From NCBI RefSeq assembly GCF_900101455.1, contig NZ_FMZJ01000005.1, positions 212,688 to 276,687 of the forward strand: DNA of 64,000 nucleotides. Reading direction: 5' to 3'. The stretch comes from Sphingomonas sp. YR710 (GTDB lineage: Bacteria > Pseudomonadota > Alphaproteobacteria > Sphingomonadales > Sphingomonadaceae). The position numbers and the translations under genes are program-made. Numbering within the stretch: the first letter of the stretch is position 1; each line of letters opens with the position of its first letter. The notes beneath the pieces are model-generated. The model had not been told where the DNA came from. It did no database searches and saw only the letters and a program-made list of their open reading frames with translations. Below are positions 21,782 through 30,979 of the stretch, piece after piece.

Positions 21782-23208
21782 AGCGCAACATGAGCATCCT
21801 GTTCAACGCAGCCCTGCTGGCAGGCTGTACGCTCGAGCCGAAATATGCCGCGCCCAAGCCGGCGATAGCGCCGGGCTGGCCGACAGGGGATGCCTATCCT
21901 TCGGCCGGCGAAGCGGCACTGCCGACGGTAAGCTATCGCGATGTCTTCCGCGATCCACGGCTGCAGGCGCTGATCGAACGCGCGCTGGCGAACAATCAGG
22001 ATCTGCGAGTTGCCTTGGCCAATGTCGCTTCGGCGCGCGCGCAATATCGCGTTCAGCGCGCGGAACTGCTGCCCGCGGTCGACGCCAATGCCAAGGTAAC
22101 GACTGGAGAGACAAGCACGGCTACGCAAAGCAGCAATGCTTCGAACGCAAGCAGTGCCAGGACCACGACCTATAGCGCCAATGTCGGCATGTCGGCGTTC
22201 GAGATCGATCTGTTCGGCCGGGTCCGCAGCCTGACGAAGGCGGCACTGCAGGAATATCTGGGCACCGAGGCCGCGGCGCGAACCGCGCGGCTGACGCTGG
22301 TTTCCGAGATTGCGAGCGCCTGGCTCACCTTGGCTACCGACTGCAGCCTGCTCGCCATCGCAGCCGATACCGAGACGAGTGCCACTCACACTGTTGATCT
22401 GACCCGCGCGCGGCTCAAGGGCGGCATCGCCCCGCGCACCGACGTGCGGCAGGCGGAGACCGTACTTGCGCAGGCGCAGGCGGACCGGGCCAATCTGACG
22501 ACGATCGTCGCGCAGGATCGCAATGCGCTCGATCTGCTGGTCGGGGCGCCGGTGGCCGATTCGGAATTGCCAGGGTCGATCGAGGCGGTGGACGGCTCGC
22601 TCGGCGAGCTACCAGCGGGTCTTGATTCGCGCATATTGCTGCGGCGCCCCGACGTGGTGCAGGCCGAATATCGATTGCGCGCGGCCAATGCCCGGATCGG
22701 CGCCGCCCGTGCGAACTTCTTCCCAACAATCAGCCTGACGGCCGCGGCAGGGCTGGCGAGTTCGGCCCTGTCCAGCCTGTTCACAGGCGGAGCGTTCACC
22801 TGGTCAGTGGCGCCGTCGGCCACTCTGCCGCTGTTCGACGGCGGAGCCAATGCAGGGAACCTTGCATATTCGAAGGCGCAGCGCGAAGTGGCCGTCGCCC
22901 AATATCAGCAGGCGATCCAGGCGGCGTTTCGCGACGTTGCCGACGCGCTGGCGCGGCGCGGGACGATCGATCGGCAATATGCGGCGCAGGCCAATCTCGA
23001 GGCCGCCGCACGCGACAATTATCAGCTCGCACAAGCGCGCTATCGCGAGGGAATCGATCCGTATCTGAGCACGCTCGACGCCCAGCGGACCTTTTATGGA
23101 GCACGGCGTTCGCTGGCGTCGGTCCGGCTCGTGCGCGCTGACAATCTCGTTACAATGTACCGCAGTCTCGGCGGCGACATGCTGATGGGCGCGCCGATCA
23201 AACGCTAG
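21778..23208 (+). CDS. RND efflux outer-membrane lipoprotein, NodT family
   Basis: Outer-membrane channel for the AcrAB-type pump immediately upstream, with which it overlaps by four bases. It has 476 residues, with a signal peptide ending in LLAGC (lipidated Cys) and two efflux-domain repeats. The first carries a GIAPRTDVRQAETVLAQAQA helix and the second RRPDVVQAEYRLRAANARIG, both typical of NodT/OprM proteins. It is clearly a different gene from the channel at 2762-4225, so the two pumps have separate channels. Its TAG stop overlaps the stop codon of the convergent membrane-protein gene, so the two transcripts must overlap at their 3' ends and there is no room for a terminator between them. 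Confidence 0.93.
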   Translation: MKRNMSILFNAALLAGCTLEPKYAAPKPAIAPGWPTGDAYPSAGEAALPTVSYRDVFRDPRLQALIERALANNQDLRVALANVASARAQYRVQRAELLPAVDANAKVTTGETSTATQSSNASNASSARTTTYSANVGMSAFEIDLFGRVRSLTKAALQEYLGTEAAARTARLTLVSEIASAWLTLATDCSLLAIAADTETSATHTVDLTRARLKGGIAPRTDVRQAETVLAQAQADRANLTTIVAQDRNALDLLVGAPVADSELPGSIEAVDGSLGELPAGLDSRILLRRPDVVQAEYRLRAANARIGAARANFFPTISLTAAAGLASSALSSLFTGGAFTWSVAPSATLPLFDGGANAGNLAYSKAQREVAVAQYQQAIQAAFRDVADALARRGTIDRQYAAQANLEAAARDNYQLAQARYREGIDPYLSTLDAQRTFYGARRSLASVRLVRADNLVTMYRSLGGDMLMGAPIKR

Positions 23209-24623
23209 ATCCGCCAGGCGCAGCCCAGCACGGTGACGATCATCAATGGTGCCAGGCCCGGCAGCAGCCGACGCCTTGCCACCGGCGCTATGGCCATATC
23301 GGCGGCCGCGATCACGGCTGCGATGGCTGCGGCGCTCATCGTCCAGAGGTGATAGCGCGTTTCGGATGCGACACTGACCAGCAGATAGCCCAGGCCGTAG
23401 GCGGCCGATGATGCGGCCAGTGGAATAATTATCCGGCGCGACGGGAGGCTGGGTGCCACGGCAAGTGTACCGAGTGCCAAAGCAATCCAGCAGATCGGCC
23501 ATCCGATCGGCCAGGTCGCGCTCCACAGGGCAATGCTGTCGATGATGCCGAACAGCCGGTTGGGCGGCACCTGCTGATTCCAGGGATTGGGATCGGACTG
23601 TGCGGGTATCGCGCGTTGCGCATCATGATCGATCAGAAAATGAGTGTTCGCATTGAAGTGGCCGAGGCGATGTTCGGCATAAGCGATCGGGTGGGCGGCG
23701 ATCGCCTGCACCCATAAGCGATAGGGGCTTTCGCCGCTTGCCTTCAGTCTTGCGCGGATCAGATCGAAGCCAATCGGACAGGGGGCGGGGCCCCACCAGG
23801 CATAGGGATCCCAGTTGACCGACGAATAGCAACGGGCGTTGACGGCAACCGGATCGGCGATGCCGAGCGGCGGAAAGACGTCGACCCCGCTATAGCGGGT
23901 GATCCCGCCCAGGTCATAGATGATCAGCGACAGTTCGACGCCGCTGCGCTCCGCTCGCAAGGCGCGATTTACGAATGGTGGTGCGAGCAGCAGCGGGATC
24001 AGCAGGGCCAACGCGACCATCACGAAGCGCCGAGGCCGGCTTCGCCACCCTGCCGGCATCAGCGCCAGCGCGAGTGGCAAGCCCGCGAAAAAGGCGTTGA
24101 ACCTTAAGGTGGCGGCGCACAGCAGCAACAGCAGGGCGGCGATGCGCGTAAGGTTGTGCGCCTGCTGCTTGTCCTCGCTTTGGCTCCAGGCAAGCAGACC
24201 GGTTACCGTCAGCAACAGCCCGGCCATCAGGCTGTCCTTGAGCACCGCGCCCAGCAAGGCGAACGGAATCGGGAGCGTCGCGCAGGCCGCGATACCGAAC
24301 GCCAGCCATGGCCGCCGCCCGCGCATTGCCCAGCTGGCGAGCAGTGCGAAGCCGCTCCAATAGAGGAGAATTTGCAGTACGAGCATCGGTGTGGGCCCGG
24401 ATGCGATCGGCAGGAGCCGGCGCCACAGCCATTCAAAGGCGGGGGGATGCCAGTCATCGAAATGCCCGCTCAGCGCCTGCCCATATTGGCGGATCGCATC
24501 GTAGATCATGATGCCGGGCCAATAGGCCCGGGCCTGGATCATCGCGGCGCCCAGCATTATCGCGGCCAGCGCGGCACCCGGCCAAAGTCCCTTGCGCAAT
24601 CGCCTCGCTCCCTTGTGGCTCAT
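23205..24623 (-). CDS. polytopic membrane protein, possible GT-C-type glycosyltransferase
   Basis: About 472 residues with 10 or more predicted membrane segments. After the first helix comes an exported loop with acidic and aromatic residues (YDAIRQYGQ, HFDDWHPPAFEWLW); a short acidic motif in the first periplasmic loop is a hallmark of GT-C-fold transferases that use polyprenyl-phosphate sugars. A large soluble loop of about 130 residues near the middle (containing DLGGITRYSGVDVFPP and WGPAPCPIGFD) resembles that of uncharacterised bacterial membrane proteins of this size. The assignment is therefore tentative. The open frame continues far upstream, but that part is the antisense of the CAP-domain gene. 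ATG 24623 is preferred, with ATG 24656 as an alternative. Its position near ugd fits a role in envelope glycans. Confidence 0.6.
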   Translation of the reverse strand: MSHKGARRLRKGLWPGAALAAIMLGAAMIQARAYWPGIMIYDAIRQYGQALSGHFDDWHPPAFEWLWRRLLPIASGPTPMLVLQILLYWSGFALLASWAMRGRRPWLAFGIAACATLPIPFALLGAVLKDSLMAGLLLTVTGLLAWSQSEDKQQAHNLTRIAALLLLLCAATLRFNAFFAGLPLALALMPAGWRSRPRRFVMVALALLIPLLLAPPFVNRALRAERSGVELSLIIYDLGGITRYSGVDVFPPLGIADPVAVNARCYSSVNWDPYAWWGPAPCPIGFDLIRARLKASGESPYRLWVQAIAAHPIAYAEHRLGHFNANTHFLIDHDAQRAIPAQSDPNPWNQQVPPNRLFGIIDSIALWSATWPIGWPICWIALALGTLAVAPSLPSRRIIIPLAASSAAYGLGYLLVSVASETRYHLWTMSAAAIAAVIAAADMAIAPVARRRLLPGLAPLMIVTVLGCAWRI

Positions 24624-24719
24624 GTACCGCAAGCCGAAATCGCTGCGAAATTCCATCGAAATCGGCAACATCCCTGGCCGGCAGTTGCAACCGCCCGCCG
24701 CGGATGCCAGTCTTCCGAT

Positions 24720-25370
24720 ATGCAATGGCACTGGCCCATCCTCGCGACCATGACGGTCGGACTGTTTTCGGTGCCCGCCAACGCCGATGATCCCGGTTCG
24801 CGGGATATCGCCAGAGAGATTATCGCCGAACTGAATTTCGCGCGCACCGATCCATCCGCTTATGCGCAGCGGCTGCGGTCCTATCGCGAACTTTATCGTG
24901 GCAGGATCGTCCGTCGCCCCGGAGAGACCGAGAATCTGATGACCAAGGAAGGCGTCGCCGCGGTCGACGAGGCGATCGCCTTCCTCATGCGGCAGCCGGC
25001 GCTGCCGCCGCTCGTTGCCGATAAAGCGCTGACGCGCGCCGCGCGCGATCATGTGCGCGATCAGGGGCCGGGGGGAATGACCGGCCATATCGGTTCCGAC
25101 GGCTCGACGCCAAGCGACCGGGTTCGCCGGTACGGGCTGTGGCGCCACGCGCTGGCCGAGGATCTGGCCTATGGACCGGCAACGGCGATCGACGTGGTGC
25201 GCGAATTGATCATCGACGATGGCGTCCGCGACCGTGGCCACCGCAAGGCGATTTTCCTGGCCGTCCTGCGGGTTGCGGGCGCGGCGTGCGGTTTTCACAC
25301 CGCTTATGGCACGATGTGCGCGATCGACTTTGCCGAAGGCATGGACCCGCACTCGCGTTCCTCGGAATGA
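24720..25370 (+). CDS. secreted CAP-domain (SCP/PR-1-like) protein
   Basis: A 216-residue exported protein with a signal peptide (MQWHWPILATMTVGLFSVPANA). The CAP fold begins with EIIAELNFARTDPSAYAQRL, and the conserved cavity region is seen in ARDHVRDQGPGGMTGHIGSD, the AEDLAYG turn and DRGHRKAIF, which supply His and Glu residues equivalent to the CAP tetrad. Bacterial CAP proteins are secreted or envelope-associated and of mostly unknown function. ATG 24720 was chosen because it opens directly into the signal peptide; the longer upstream frame is antisense to the divergent membrane-protein gene, whose start lies 97 bases away. A shared divergent promoter region of about 100 bases is therefore likely. 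Confidence 0.85.
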   Translation: MQWHWPILATMTVGLFSVPANADDPGSRDIAREIIAELNFARTDPSAYAQRLRSYRELYRGRIVRRPGETENLMTKEGVAAVDEAIAFLMRQPALPPLVADKALTRAARDHVRDQGPGGMTGHIGSDGSTPSDRVRRYGLWRHALAEDLAYGPATAIDVVRELIIDDGVRDRGHRKAIFLAVLRVAGAACGFHTAYGTMCAIDFAEGMDPHSRSSE

Positions 25371-25515
25371 GACCGATCGATTGCGGCAGCCAGGCAATCC
25401 GGAGTTCTTTGGAAACGTTGGAGAAGCGCGTTGAGATCCAGAGTTTAACGATTAGAGAAGGGGGATGGCCCCGTCGATGGGGTGTTCGTTAGTGGTTGCA
25501 TGGGGACGTGGGTAA

Positions 25516-26820
25516 ATGCGAATTGCGATGATCGGAACTGGCTATGTCGGCCTCGTGTCGGGGGCGTGTTTTGCCGATTTCGGGCATAACGTCGTCTGCG
25601 TCGATAAGGATGCGGCGAAGATCGAGAAGATCGAAGCCGGCGTCATGCCGATCTATGAGCCTGGCCTGGCCGATCTGGTGGCAACCAATGTGCGCGCGAA
25701 CCGCCTTTCGTTCACGACCGATATTGCCGCCGGCGTCGCGGGCGCGGATGCCGTGTTCATCGCGGTGGGCACGCCCTCCCGCCGTGGCGACGGCCATGCG
25801 GATCTGAGCTATGTGTTTGCAGCCGCCAAGGAAATCGCCGCTGCAATCTCGGGGCCGACGGTGATCGTGACCAAATCGACCGTTCCCGTGGGCACGGGCG
25901 ACGAGGTAGAGCGGATCATCGGCGAGATTGCGCCCGGCCAGGAATATTGGGTGGTCTCGAACCCCGAATTCCTGCGCGAGGGCGCCGCTATCGAGGATTT
26001 CAAGCGGCCGGATCGTATCGTCATCGGCACCGAAAACCCGCAGGCGACCAAGATCATGCAGGACATCTATCGCCCGCTCTCGCTCAATCGTGCGCCGTTG
26101 ATGTTTACCGGCCGGCGATCGGCCGAGCTGATCAAATATGCCGCCAATGCATTCCTGGCGACCAAGATCACTTTCATCAACGAGATTGCCGATCTGTGCG
26201 AGAAAGCCGGCGCCGACGTGCAGGAAGTTTCGCGCGGCATCGGCATGGACAATCGCATCGGATCGAAGTTCCTGCATGCGGGGCCGGGCTACGGTGGCTC
26301 CTGCTTTCCCAAGGATACGCTGGCACTTCTCAAGACGGCCGACGACAATGATGTACCGCTGCGGATCGTTGAGGCCGTCGTCAAGGTGAACGACAATCGC
26401 AAGCGGGCGATGGGCCGCAAGGTGATCCATGCGATGGGCGGCGAGGTGCGCGGCAAGACGGTCGGGGTGCTGGGGCTCGCGTTCAAGCCGAATACAGATG
26501 ACATGCGCGATGCGCCGTCGCTGGCGATCATCCAGGCATTGCAGGATGCTGGAGCGAAGGTGCGCGCTTATGATCCGGAGGCGGTGGAGCAGGCGAAGAT
26601 GGTGCTGAGTGGGGTCGAGTTCATGGACGATCCTTATGCGGTGGCCGAGGGGGCGGATGCGCTGGTGTTGGTAACGGAATGGAATGCGTTCCGAGCACTC
26701 GATTTGAGGCGAGTAGCGGCGGTTATGAAGGAGCCGGTGCTGGTGGATTTGCGGAATATCTATCCGCAGGGCGATGTGGAGCGGGTTGGGTTGCGCTATG
26801 CAGGGATTGGGCGGGGGTGA
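25516..26820 (+). CDS. ugd: UDP-glucose 6-dehydrogenase
   Basis: Cytosolic enzyme oxidising UDP-glucose to UDP-glucuronate with two NAD+, supplying glucuronic acid for surface polysaccharides. At 434 residues it has the family's usual length. The N-terminal Rossmann motif is MRIAMIGTGYVGLVSGACF, the central helical domain has TGRRSAELIKYAANAFLATK with the conserved Lys and Asn, and the catalytic Cys is at about residue 263 in GGSCFPKDTLALL. The C-terminal domain (GKTVGVLGLAFKPNTDDMRDAPS) is complete. It is transcribed alone, away from the polysaccharide genes at 27290-32744, which read the other way. A TransposIS remnant separates them. Its product would be a substrate precursor for the glycosyltransferases of that segment. 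Confidence 0.96.
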   Translation: MRIAMIGTGYVGLVSGACFADFGHNVVCVDKDAAKIEKIEAGVMPIYEPGLADLVATNVRANRLSFTTDIAAGVAGADAVFIAVGTPSRRGDGHADLSYVFAAAKEIAAAISGPTVIVTKSTVPVGTGDEVERIIGEIAPGQEYWVVSNPEFLREGAAIEDFKRPDRIVIGTENPQATKIMQDIYRPLSLNRAPLMFTGRRSAELIKYAANAFLATKITFINEIADLCEKAGADVQEVSRGIGMDNRIGSKFLHAGPGYGGSCFPKDTLALLKTADDNDVPLRIVEAVVKVNDNRKRAMGRKVIHAMGGEVRGKTVGVLGLAFKPNTDDMRDAPSLAIIQALQDAGAKVRAYDPEAVEQAKMVLSGVEFMDDPYAVAEGADALVLVTEWNAFRALDLRRVAAVMKEPVLVDLRNIYPQGDVERVGLRYAGIGRG

Positions 26821-27289
26821 CGTGAGCCCCAAACCATACGACGTTGGCTGTTACCGGATGGCTACGGAACGATTGAACGAGCTGTTATAGTGCAAATGCG
26901 CTTGAGGATCGCCCGCCCTGCCATCAATCGCGTCGCCAAAGGCGAGCGACCGGCTTGTCCTCATGGATCTCCGCAAACTGGCTCTCGAGGAAAGTCCAGT
27001 CGATCTTGCCCACCAGTCGTACCAGTGGGTGCCCCATGTCGATGATCTGGTCGAGACGCGAGCGGAACATGTCCCGCTGGCCTGTCTCGCGTCGTTCGGT
27101 CGGCTTCCTCCCCACCCCCAACATCCTTGTCAGGCGTAGCGAATCACGCCTCCAGGGCAAAAGCAATTTGCAAGACAATCGCCCGCTTCATCGTCGAATC
27201 TGGTCCAGCAAACTCGATCACTTGCCATCATCGAATAACCGTTCCTTCTCAGCCACTTCGATGTTTTTCACGGCCGACTATTCACACTT
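26821..27289. other. gap between ugd and polysaccharide genes
   Basis: Apart from the transposase fragment annotated separately, this 469-base stretch has no supportable gene. The boundary at about 26940-26950 is where homology to the transposase frame ends, and the remaining bases are unassigned. Confidence 0.4.
26924..27124 (-). pseudogene. IS5-family transposase, N-terminal fragment
   Basis: The frame from the ATG at 27124 encodes ETGQRDMFRSRLDQIIDMGH followed by a KIDWTFLESQFAEIHEDK region, which is the characteristic N-terminus of IS5-type transposases (the DUF772 region), where residues 15-50 normally read like this. Similarity stops abruptly after about 55 residues, the frame then ends in ARLWRRD, and the DDE catalytic domain is absent. 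It is therefore a truncated relic rather than an active element. It lies exactly at the transition from the GC-rich ugd gene to the lower-GC polysaccharide segment. Confidence 0.75.
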
Positions 27290-28420
27290 TTAGGCCAGCG
27301 CCAACAGTTCAACCTGACGTGCGCAATGACGAAAAACTGTAGAGTGTCGCAATGCCCGCCCTATAACAGCGGGCCGCTTATATAGCGAAGCCGCAATATC
27401 GTCTTCTTGAGGCGGCTTGCCATCAGCGATAGCTTGGATCGCTCGAACAAAGCCCCACGTTTCCTCTCGCAATGTGCGTCGATGCATCAACTCGGCACCA
27501 CCACGCGAAAGATCGTTCGCAAGTTCCGTGTTAACGAGCAAGATCGCGATAGCTTCAGCTACTGATTCGGGCGTCTGGTGCGCAAGCAAACAGCCCGCTT
27601 CTGGTAAATCAAGAAGGTTATTACTTCTATATAAATCGACTACCGGCAGTCCGCATGCCATCATCTCGAAAGGGACGCGTGACGGATTGGATGAACTCAT
27701 ACATATACCGACAGTGCTTTCGTTATAAAGCTCGGATAGTTGAGGTGGCGTAATAATACCCATCTGCTCGGCCTTGTACCACAATGGTACTTCTTCGCCG
27801 CCATAGAGACGTATAGGTACGTCCGGGTAATTGTGTGCAACAATGCCCAGTGCTTCGATCAGCAAAGCGCCACATCTACGAGGCTTTTCTGGCTGCAAGA
27901 TGGCGCATATGGCGGGTTTTGCTCGGGTCTTCCGTTCAAATGGGTAATAAATACTCGTATCAACTCCAAAATCCATGCGATACGCGTCATTACCGAAATC
28001 TGTCGCAAGTGTCCGGTTAAGCCAACGGCCAAGGGTTATCGTGGACAGGCCATAAAGATAGCCGTTCTCGCCCGCGATATAGCTATCGCCCATCGCATTA
28101 AATAACGATTCATAATCTTGAACTAGGTATGCCTTGAGGCGTGCGCCGCTATCTCGCGCAATGCGCGCTGAATCCCAACGCGTCGCAACGATCATGTCGC
28201 TGCCGGAAAAATCGCAAGGCCAATAGCGTATTGGAATTCCTCTGATCCCGTAGAAATCCGCAGCCTCCGCCTCAAGGTTTCGTGTTCCGGGAACCTGATC
28301 GAGGATGACAATTTCAACGTCGAAGCCCACTTCGTGGAGCCCGGAGGCGTAAGTAAAAATAGTCCGTAAACCGCCGGAGCCGTGGATAGGTGCTGGTGAG
28401 AGGATAGAAATCCGCATCAA
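27290..28420 (-). CDS. glycosyltransferase family 4-like, WsaF type
   Basis: A 376-residue GT-B-fold transferase. The N-terminal domain begins MMRISILSPAPIHGSGGLRT, with the Gly-rich loop of GT4 enzymes. The C-terminal domain contains YGGEEVPLWYKAEQMGIITP, the acceptor/donor-loop region MSSSNPSRVPFEMMACGLPV where the E/EM residues bind the nucleotide-sugar, and a following VDLYRSNNLLDLPEAG. This pattern is closest to the rhamnosyltransferase-like group around WsaF; the actual sugar is not determinable. It is last in a three-gene leftward set (twin-repeat protein, HAD protein, GT4) with 9- and 12-base gaps. Base composition is lower in GC than in flanking chromosomal genes. Confidence 0.82.
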   Translation of the reverse strand: MMRISILSPAPIHGSGGLRTIFTYASGLHEVGFDVEIVILDQVPGTRNLEAEAADFYGIRGIPIRYWPCDFSGSDMIVATRWDSARIARDSGARLKAYLVQDYESLFNAMGDSYIAGENGYLYGLSTITLGRWLNRTLATDFGNDAYRMDFGVDTSIYYPFERKTRAKPAICAILQPEKPRRCGALLIEALGIVAHNYPDVPIRLYGGEEVPLWYKAEQMGIITPPQLSELYNESTVGICMSSSNPSRVPFEMMACGLPVVDLYRSNNLLDLPEAGCLLAHQTPESVAEAIAILLVNTELANDLSRGGAELMHRRTLREETWGFVRAIQAIADGKPPQEDDIAASLYKRPAVIGRALRHSTVFRHCARQVELLALA

Positions 28421-28432
28421 ATCGTATCCGTA

Positions 28433-30970
28433 TTAGGCTGCGACACGTCGCAAGCAGAGGATGAGGCTTGTCTCACATAAACCATCCAGAATAGGCAGCA
28501 TGATTTCTACTGACATCCCGGGACTAACGATTACTGCGCCGGGCACAGTTTCGCCATCTCGCAATATATTCGCAGGTTCGAAATATACGGTTCGGAGCAC
28601 CGCACCCGCTTGTGAGGGTTTGCTTCCAACAAGAACCCGTTCGATCCGTATCGCCCCATCGCTGCCATAATTAAACCAGCGGATTGAAAAGCAGCCGGCA
28701 TGGTGAAAGGTTGCGTATGAGATGCCAACCCCATCGCTTGCGATGAAATAATCTGCAGCCAAATCTTCTATGAGTTCACCATTTGTGAAGAACTGTAGTC
28801 GAGCCGCGTGCCAATGATCATCACCAACCATATGGCCGCCACGAGATAGAAGAACAAGGCTATCGAGTGCTTGAGGCCTAGCTAGTTTCAACAATCCGAA
28901 TACCCAGTATACAGGTAGGCTATGGATTTGTCGAAGCGTAGCATATCGAACTAATTCGAGAAAATAGGGATCGCATATCGTCTCGCTTGATTCGGACCCA
29001 TTGTTTTCGTCATGAACCCAGTTGCCAATCAAGGTGAGTTCTCGCTCGGTCGGACACACCGTCAACCGAGCCAGCATTACGCGCAATGCTGGCGCCATAT
29101 CGGCAAGGCACCAAGAACCGCCTTTGTTGTCGGCCAACATGGCTTGATAGGCGTGGCAGAAATCTCTGACTCGTCCGCGCAGCCCTGCCAGAAAGCGATG
29201 CTGCGAAGCGGGGGGGCGGGCTGGGTCAAAGATGACGGCGCCATCCATGTCATACCCGACTACTGATCCCACGTCAGCAGAGCACACCTGTTCGAGAATT
29301 TCCTTACATCGCAACGTGACCCGACATTCACTGCGCGGCGCCCCCATTTCGAATAAGAAGCCCCGCGAAATGCTGCCTTCGGCGACTTCGCGTGCAGCAG
29401 CCTCGTCCGTTGCCAGATAGAAGCCAATCGAACCGCCGGTCCAGCCAAGGCGCTCCATAGCCTTTCGAAGAACTGTCTGCGAGCGCGTTGTCCATCCAAG
29501 GTCGACCATGCCGATCATCGCTTCGGAACTGACATCCGATTCTGCAGCCACGCGGGAAACGTAGCGGGCTAGGCTATCCTGAACGCCAATGGACCAGTTG
29601 GTTACCGCAGCACGCACTGCCGCACTTCTTACCAATGCCTCCAAAACCTTGTCAGCCCGCGGATCGCCCCCGCGAACCAACACATGCCTGAGTTCGGCCG
29701 GCACTTCAGAGACGAGTTCAGCGCTGCCTGCGCGCGCGAGAAAGCTCGCGGCCGTCATCGGAGTTCGTCGGCTGAAGAAATATGCTTGGAACTCCGCCAT
29801 GTCGCCTTCGGTGAAAAGCGTTGGATATGTCACCGTCCTCGAAGTAAGAAACGGAATTGCCTTCACTTTGCTCCCGCGTTGATCTGCAAAAATATTTATC
29901 AGCTCTGAGAGGAACATGCCCTCGCGAGTAAGGCATAGCAGATGTTCAATACCAGCCGCCTCGGCTTGTTCCAGTGTCCATTCTGCAAATGCAGTCAGTA
30001 AGGGCCCCACCGTTAACAGCCCCAGTTCATCGACAAGGTCGCCTTTGCGCTGGAGTCCGATCACTTCGTTCCATACTTGGCGGCGAATAGCGTCGATACC
30101 GCAACGTACGGGAAAATCCGCCCAGTCAAGGCCCAGCAAACGAGCCGCCTGCTCTTCTCCCTCGAAGAATTCCCTTGCTATAGCTTTAAATTGCGGCAGG
30201 TGGATGCTGGGCGCGCCAACGCGCTTGGCACCGCGCGTATCTGCCTCAAGGTTGTCACCGATGTGGAGAATATCCGTTGGCGCTATTCCACACCGGGCAG
30301 CCACAACCGATAGTAGACCCTGTGCTTTATCAGAACCCTCGTCGTGTGAGGATGCAATGCAAATTTTATCGACGGTAGGGTCGGCTCTCTTTAGTAGTCG
30401 CTTCAATTCGGTAGCGGTAAAATATGTATCCGAACAATATGCGTGTGGGATATTACGCGCGCGTAATCCAGAAAGAACTTGCTGTAGAGTATAATCGGGC
30501 TGAAGCGCCTTGCGCTCGACTTCCACTTCTACAGAGATAAACTCATCCAGTGTCGTGCTATCGGTGGCCAGAATATGTTGCAATGCGCTATAGACGGCGA
30601 TCAGCCCAATTTCGGGGGAACGCCCTTGCTGCAAGGCTTCGAGCCGCAACCGATGTTCCGCTTGCCGACGTGCAACCGAGAATTGCTCCGGGCCGAGGCC
30701 GTAACGCAGCATTTTCTCGGTGAACAATCTTGTGCCGACTAAACTGAATATATCGGCCGGAACCCGGCTCGGTCGCCAGAGTACGGTGTCAAATACGTCA
30801 AGAGTAACGAGTGACGGGCGTTCGCGGTCAACAATTTCGAGAATTTGCTCGGCCGCCGAACGCACTGGCCGACGAAATTTCAGGTCACGGTCGCGTAGCA
30901 CGGGATCGCTGCTTCCCGGCGCCTGGCCCTGGGCGTTATAGGCAATTTTTGATGCAGCCGCGGATTTCAT
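28433..30970 (-). CDS. large HAD-domain protein of polysaccharide loci
   Basis: 845 residues. A HAD hydrolase-like domain occupies about residues 50-290: the nucleophile motif LVTLDVFDTVLW at 55-66 has both aspartate-type positions, a cap follows, and the C-terminal HAD motif appears in ILHIGDNLEADTRGAKRVGA near residue 240. Downstream is a domain found in similar proteins (COG5610-like), with LCLTREGMFL and MIGMVDLGWTTRSQ. The rest of the C-terminal part, about 250 residues, I do not recognise. Proteins of this kind recur in O-antigen and capsule clusters and may act on sugar phosphates or phosphorylated polymer intermediates, but the reaction is unknown. It lies 12 bases upstream of the GT4 gene and 9 bases downstream of the twin-repeat gene. 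Confidence 0.7.
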   Translation of the reverse strand: MKSAAASKIAYNAQGQAPGSSDPVLRDRDLKFRRPVRSAAEQILEIVDRERPSLVTLDVFDTVLWRPSRVPADIFSLVGTRLFTEKMLRYGLGPEQFSVARRQAEHRLRLEALQQGRSPEIGLIAVYSALQHILATDSTTLDEFISVEVEVERKALQPDYTLQQVLSGLRARNIPHAYCSDTYFTATELKRLLKRADPTVDKICIASSHDEGSDKAQGLLSVVAARCGIAPTDILHIGDNLEADTRGAKRVGAPSIHLPQFKAIAREFFEGEEQAARLLGLDWADFPVRCGIDAIRRQVWNEVIGLQRKGDLVDELGLLTVGPLLTAFAEWTLEQAEAAGIEHLLCLTREGMFLSELINIFADQRGSKVKAIPFLTSRTVTYPTLFTEGDMAEFQAYFFSRRTPMTAASFLARAGSAELVSEVPAELRHVLVRGGDPRADKVLEALVRSAAVRAAVTNWSIGVQDSLARYVSRVAAESDVSSEAMIGMVDLGWTTRSQTVLRKAMERLGWTGGSIGFYLATDEAAAREVAEGSISRGFLFEMGAPRSECRVTLRCKEILEQVCSADVGSVVGYDMDGAVIFDPARPPASQHRFLAGLRGRVRDFCHAYQAMLADNKGGSWCLADMAPALRVMLARLTVCPTERELTLIGNWVHDENNGSESSETICDPYFLELVRYATLRQIHSLPVYWVFGLLKLARPQALDSLVLLSRGGHMVGDDHWHAARLQFFTNGELIEDLAADYFIASDGVGISYATFHHAGCFSIRWFNYGSDGAIRIERVLVGSKPSQAGAVLRTVYFEPANILRDGETVPGAVIVSPGMSVEIMLPILDGLCETSLILCLRRVAA

Positions 30971-30979
30971 GATAACCCC

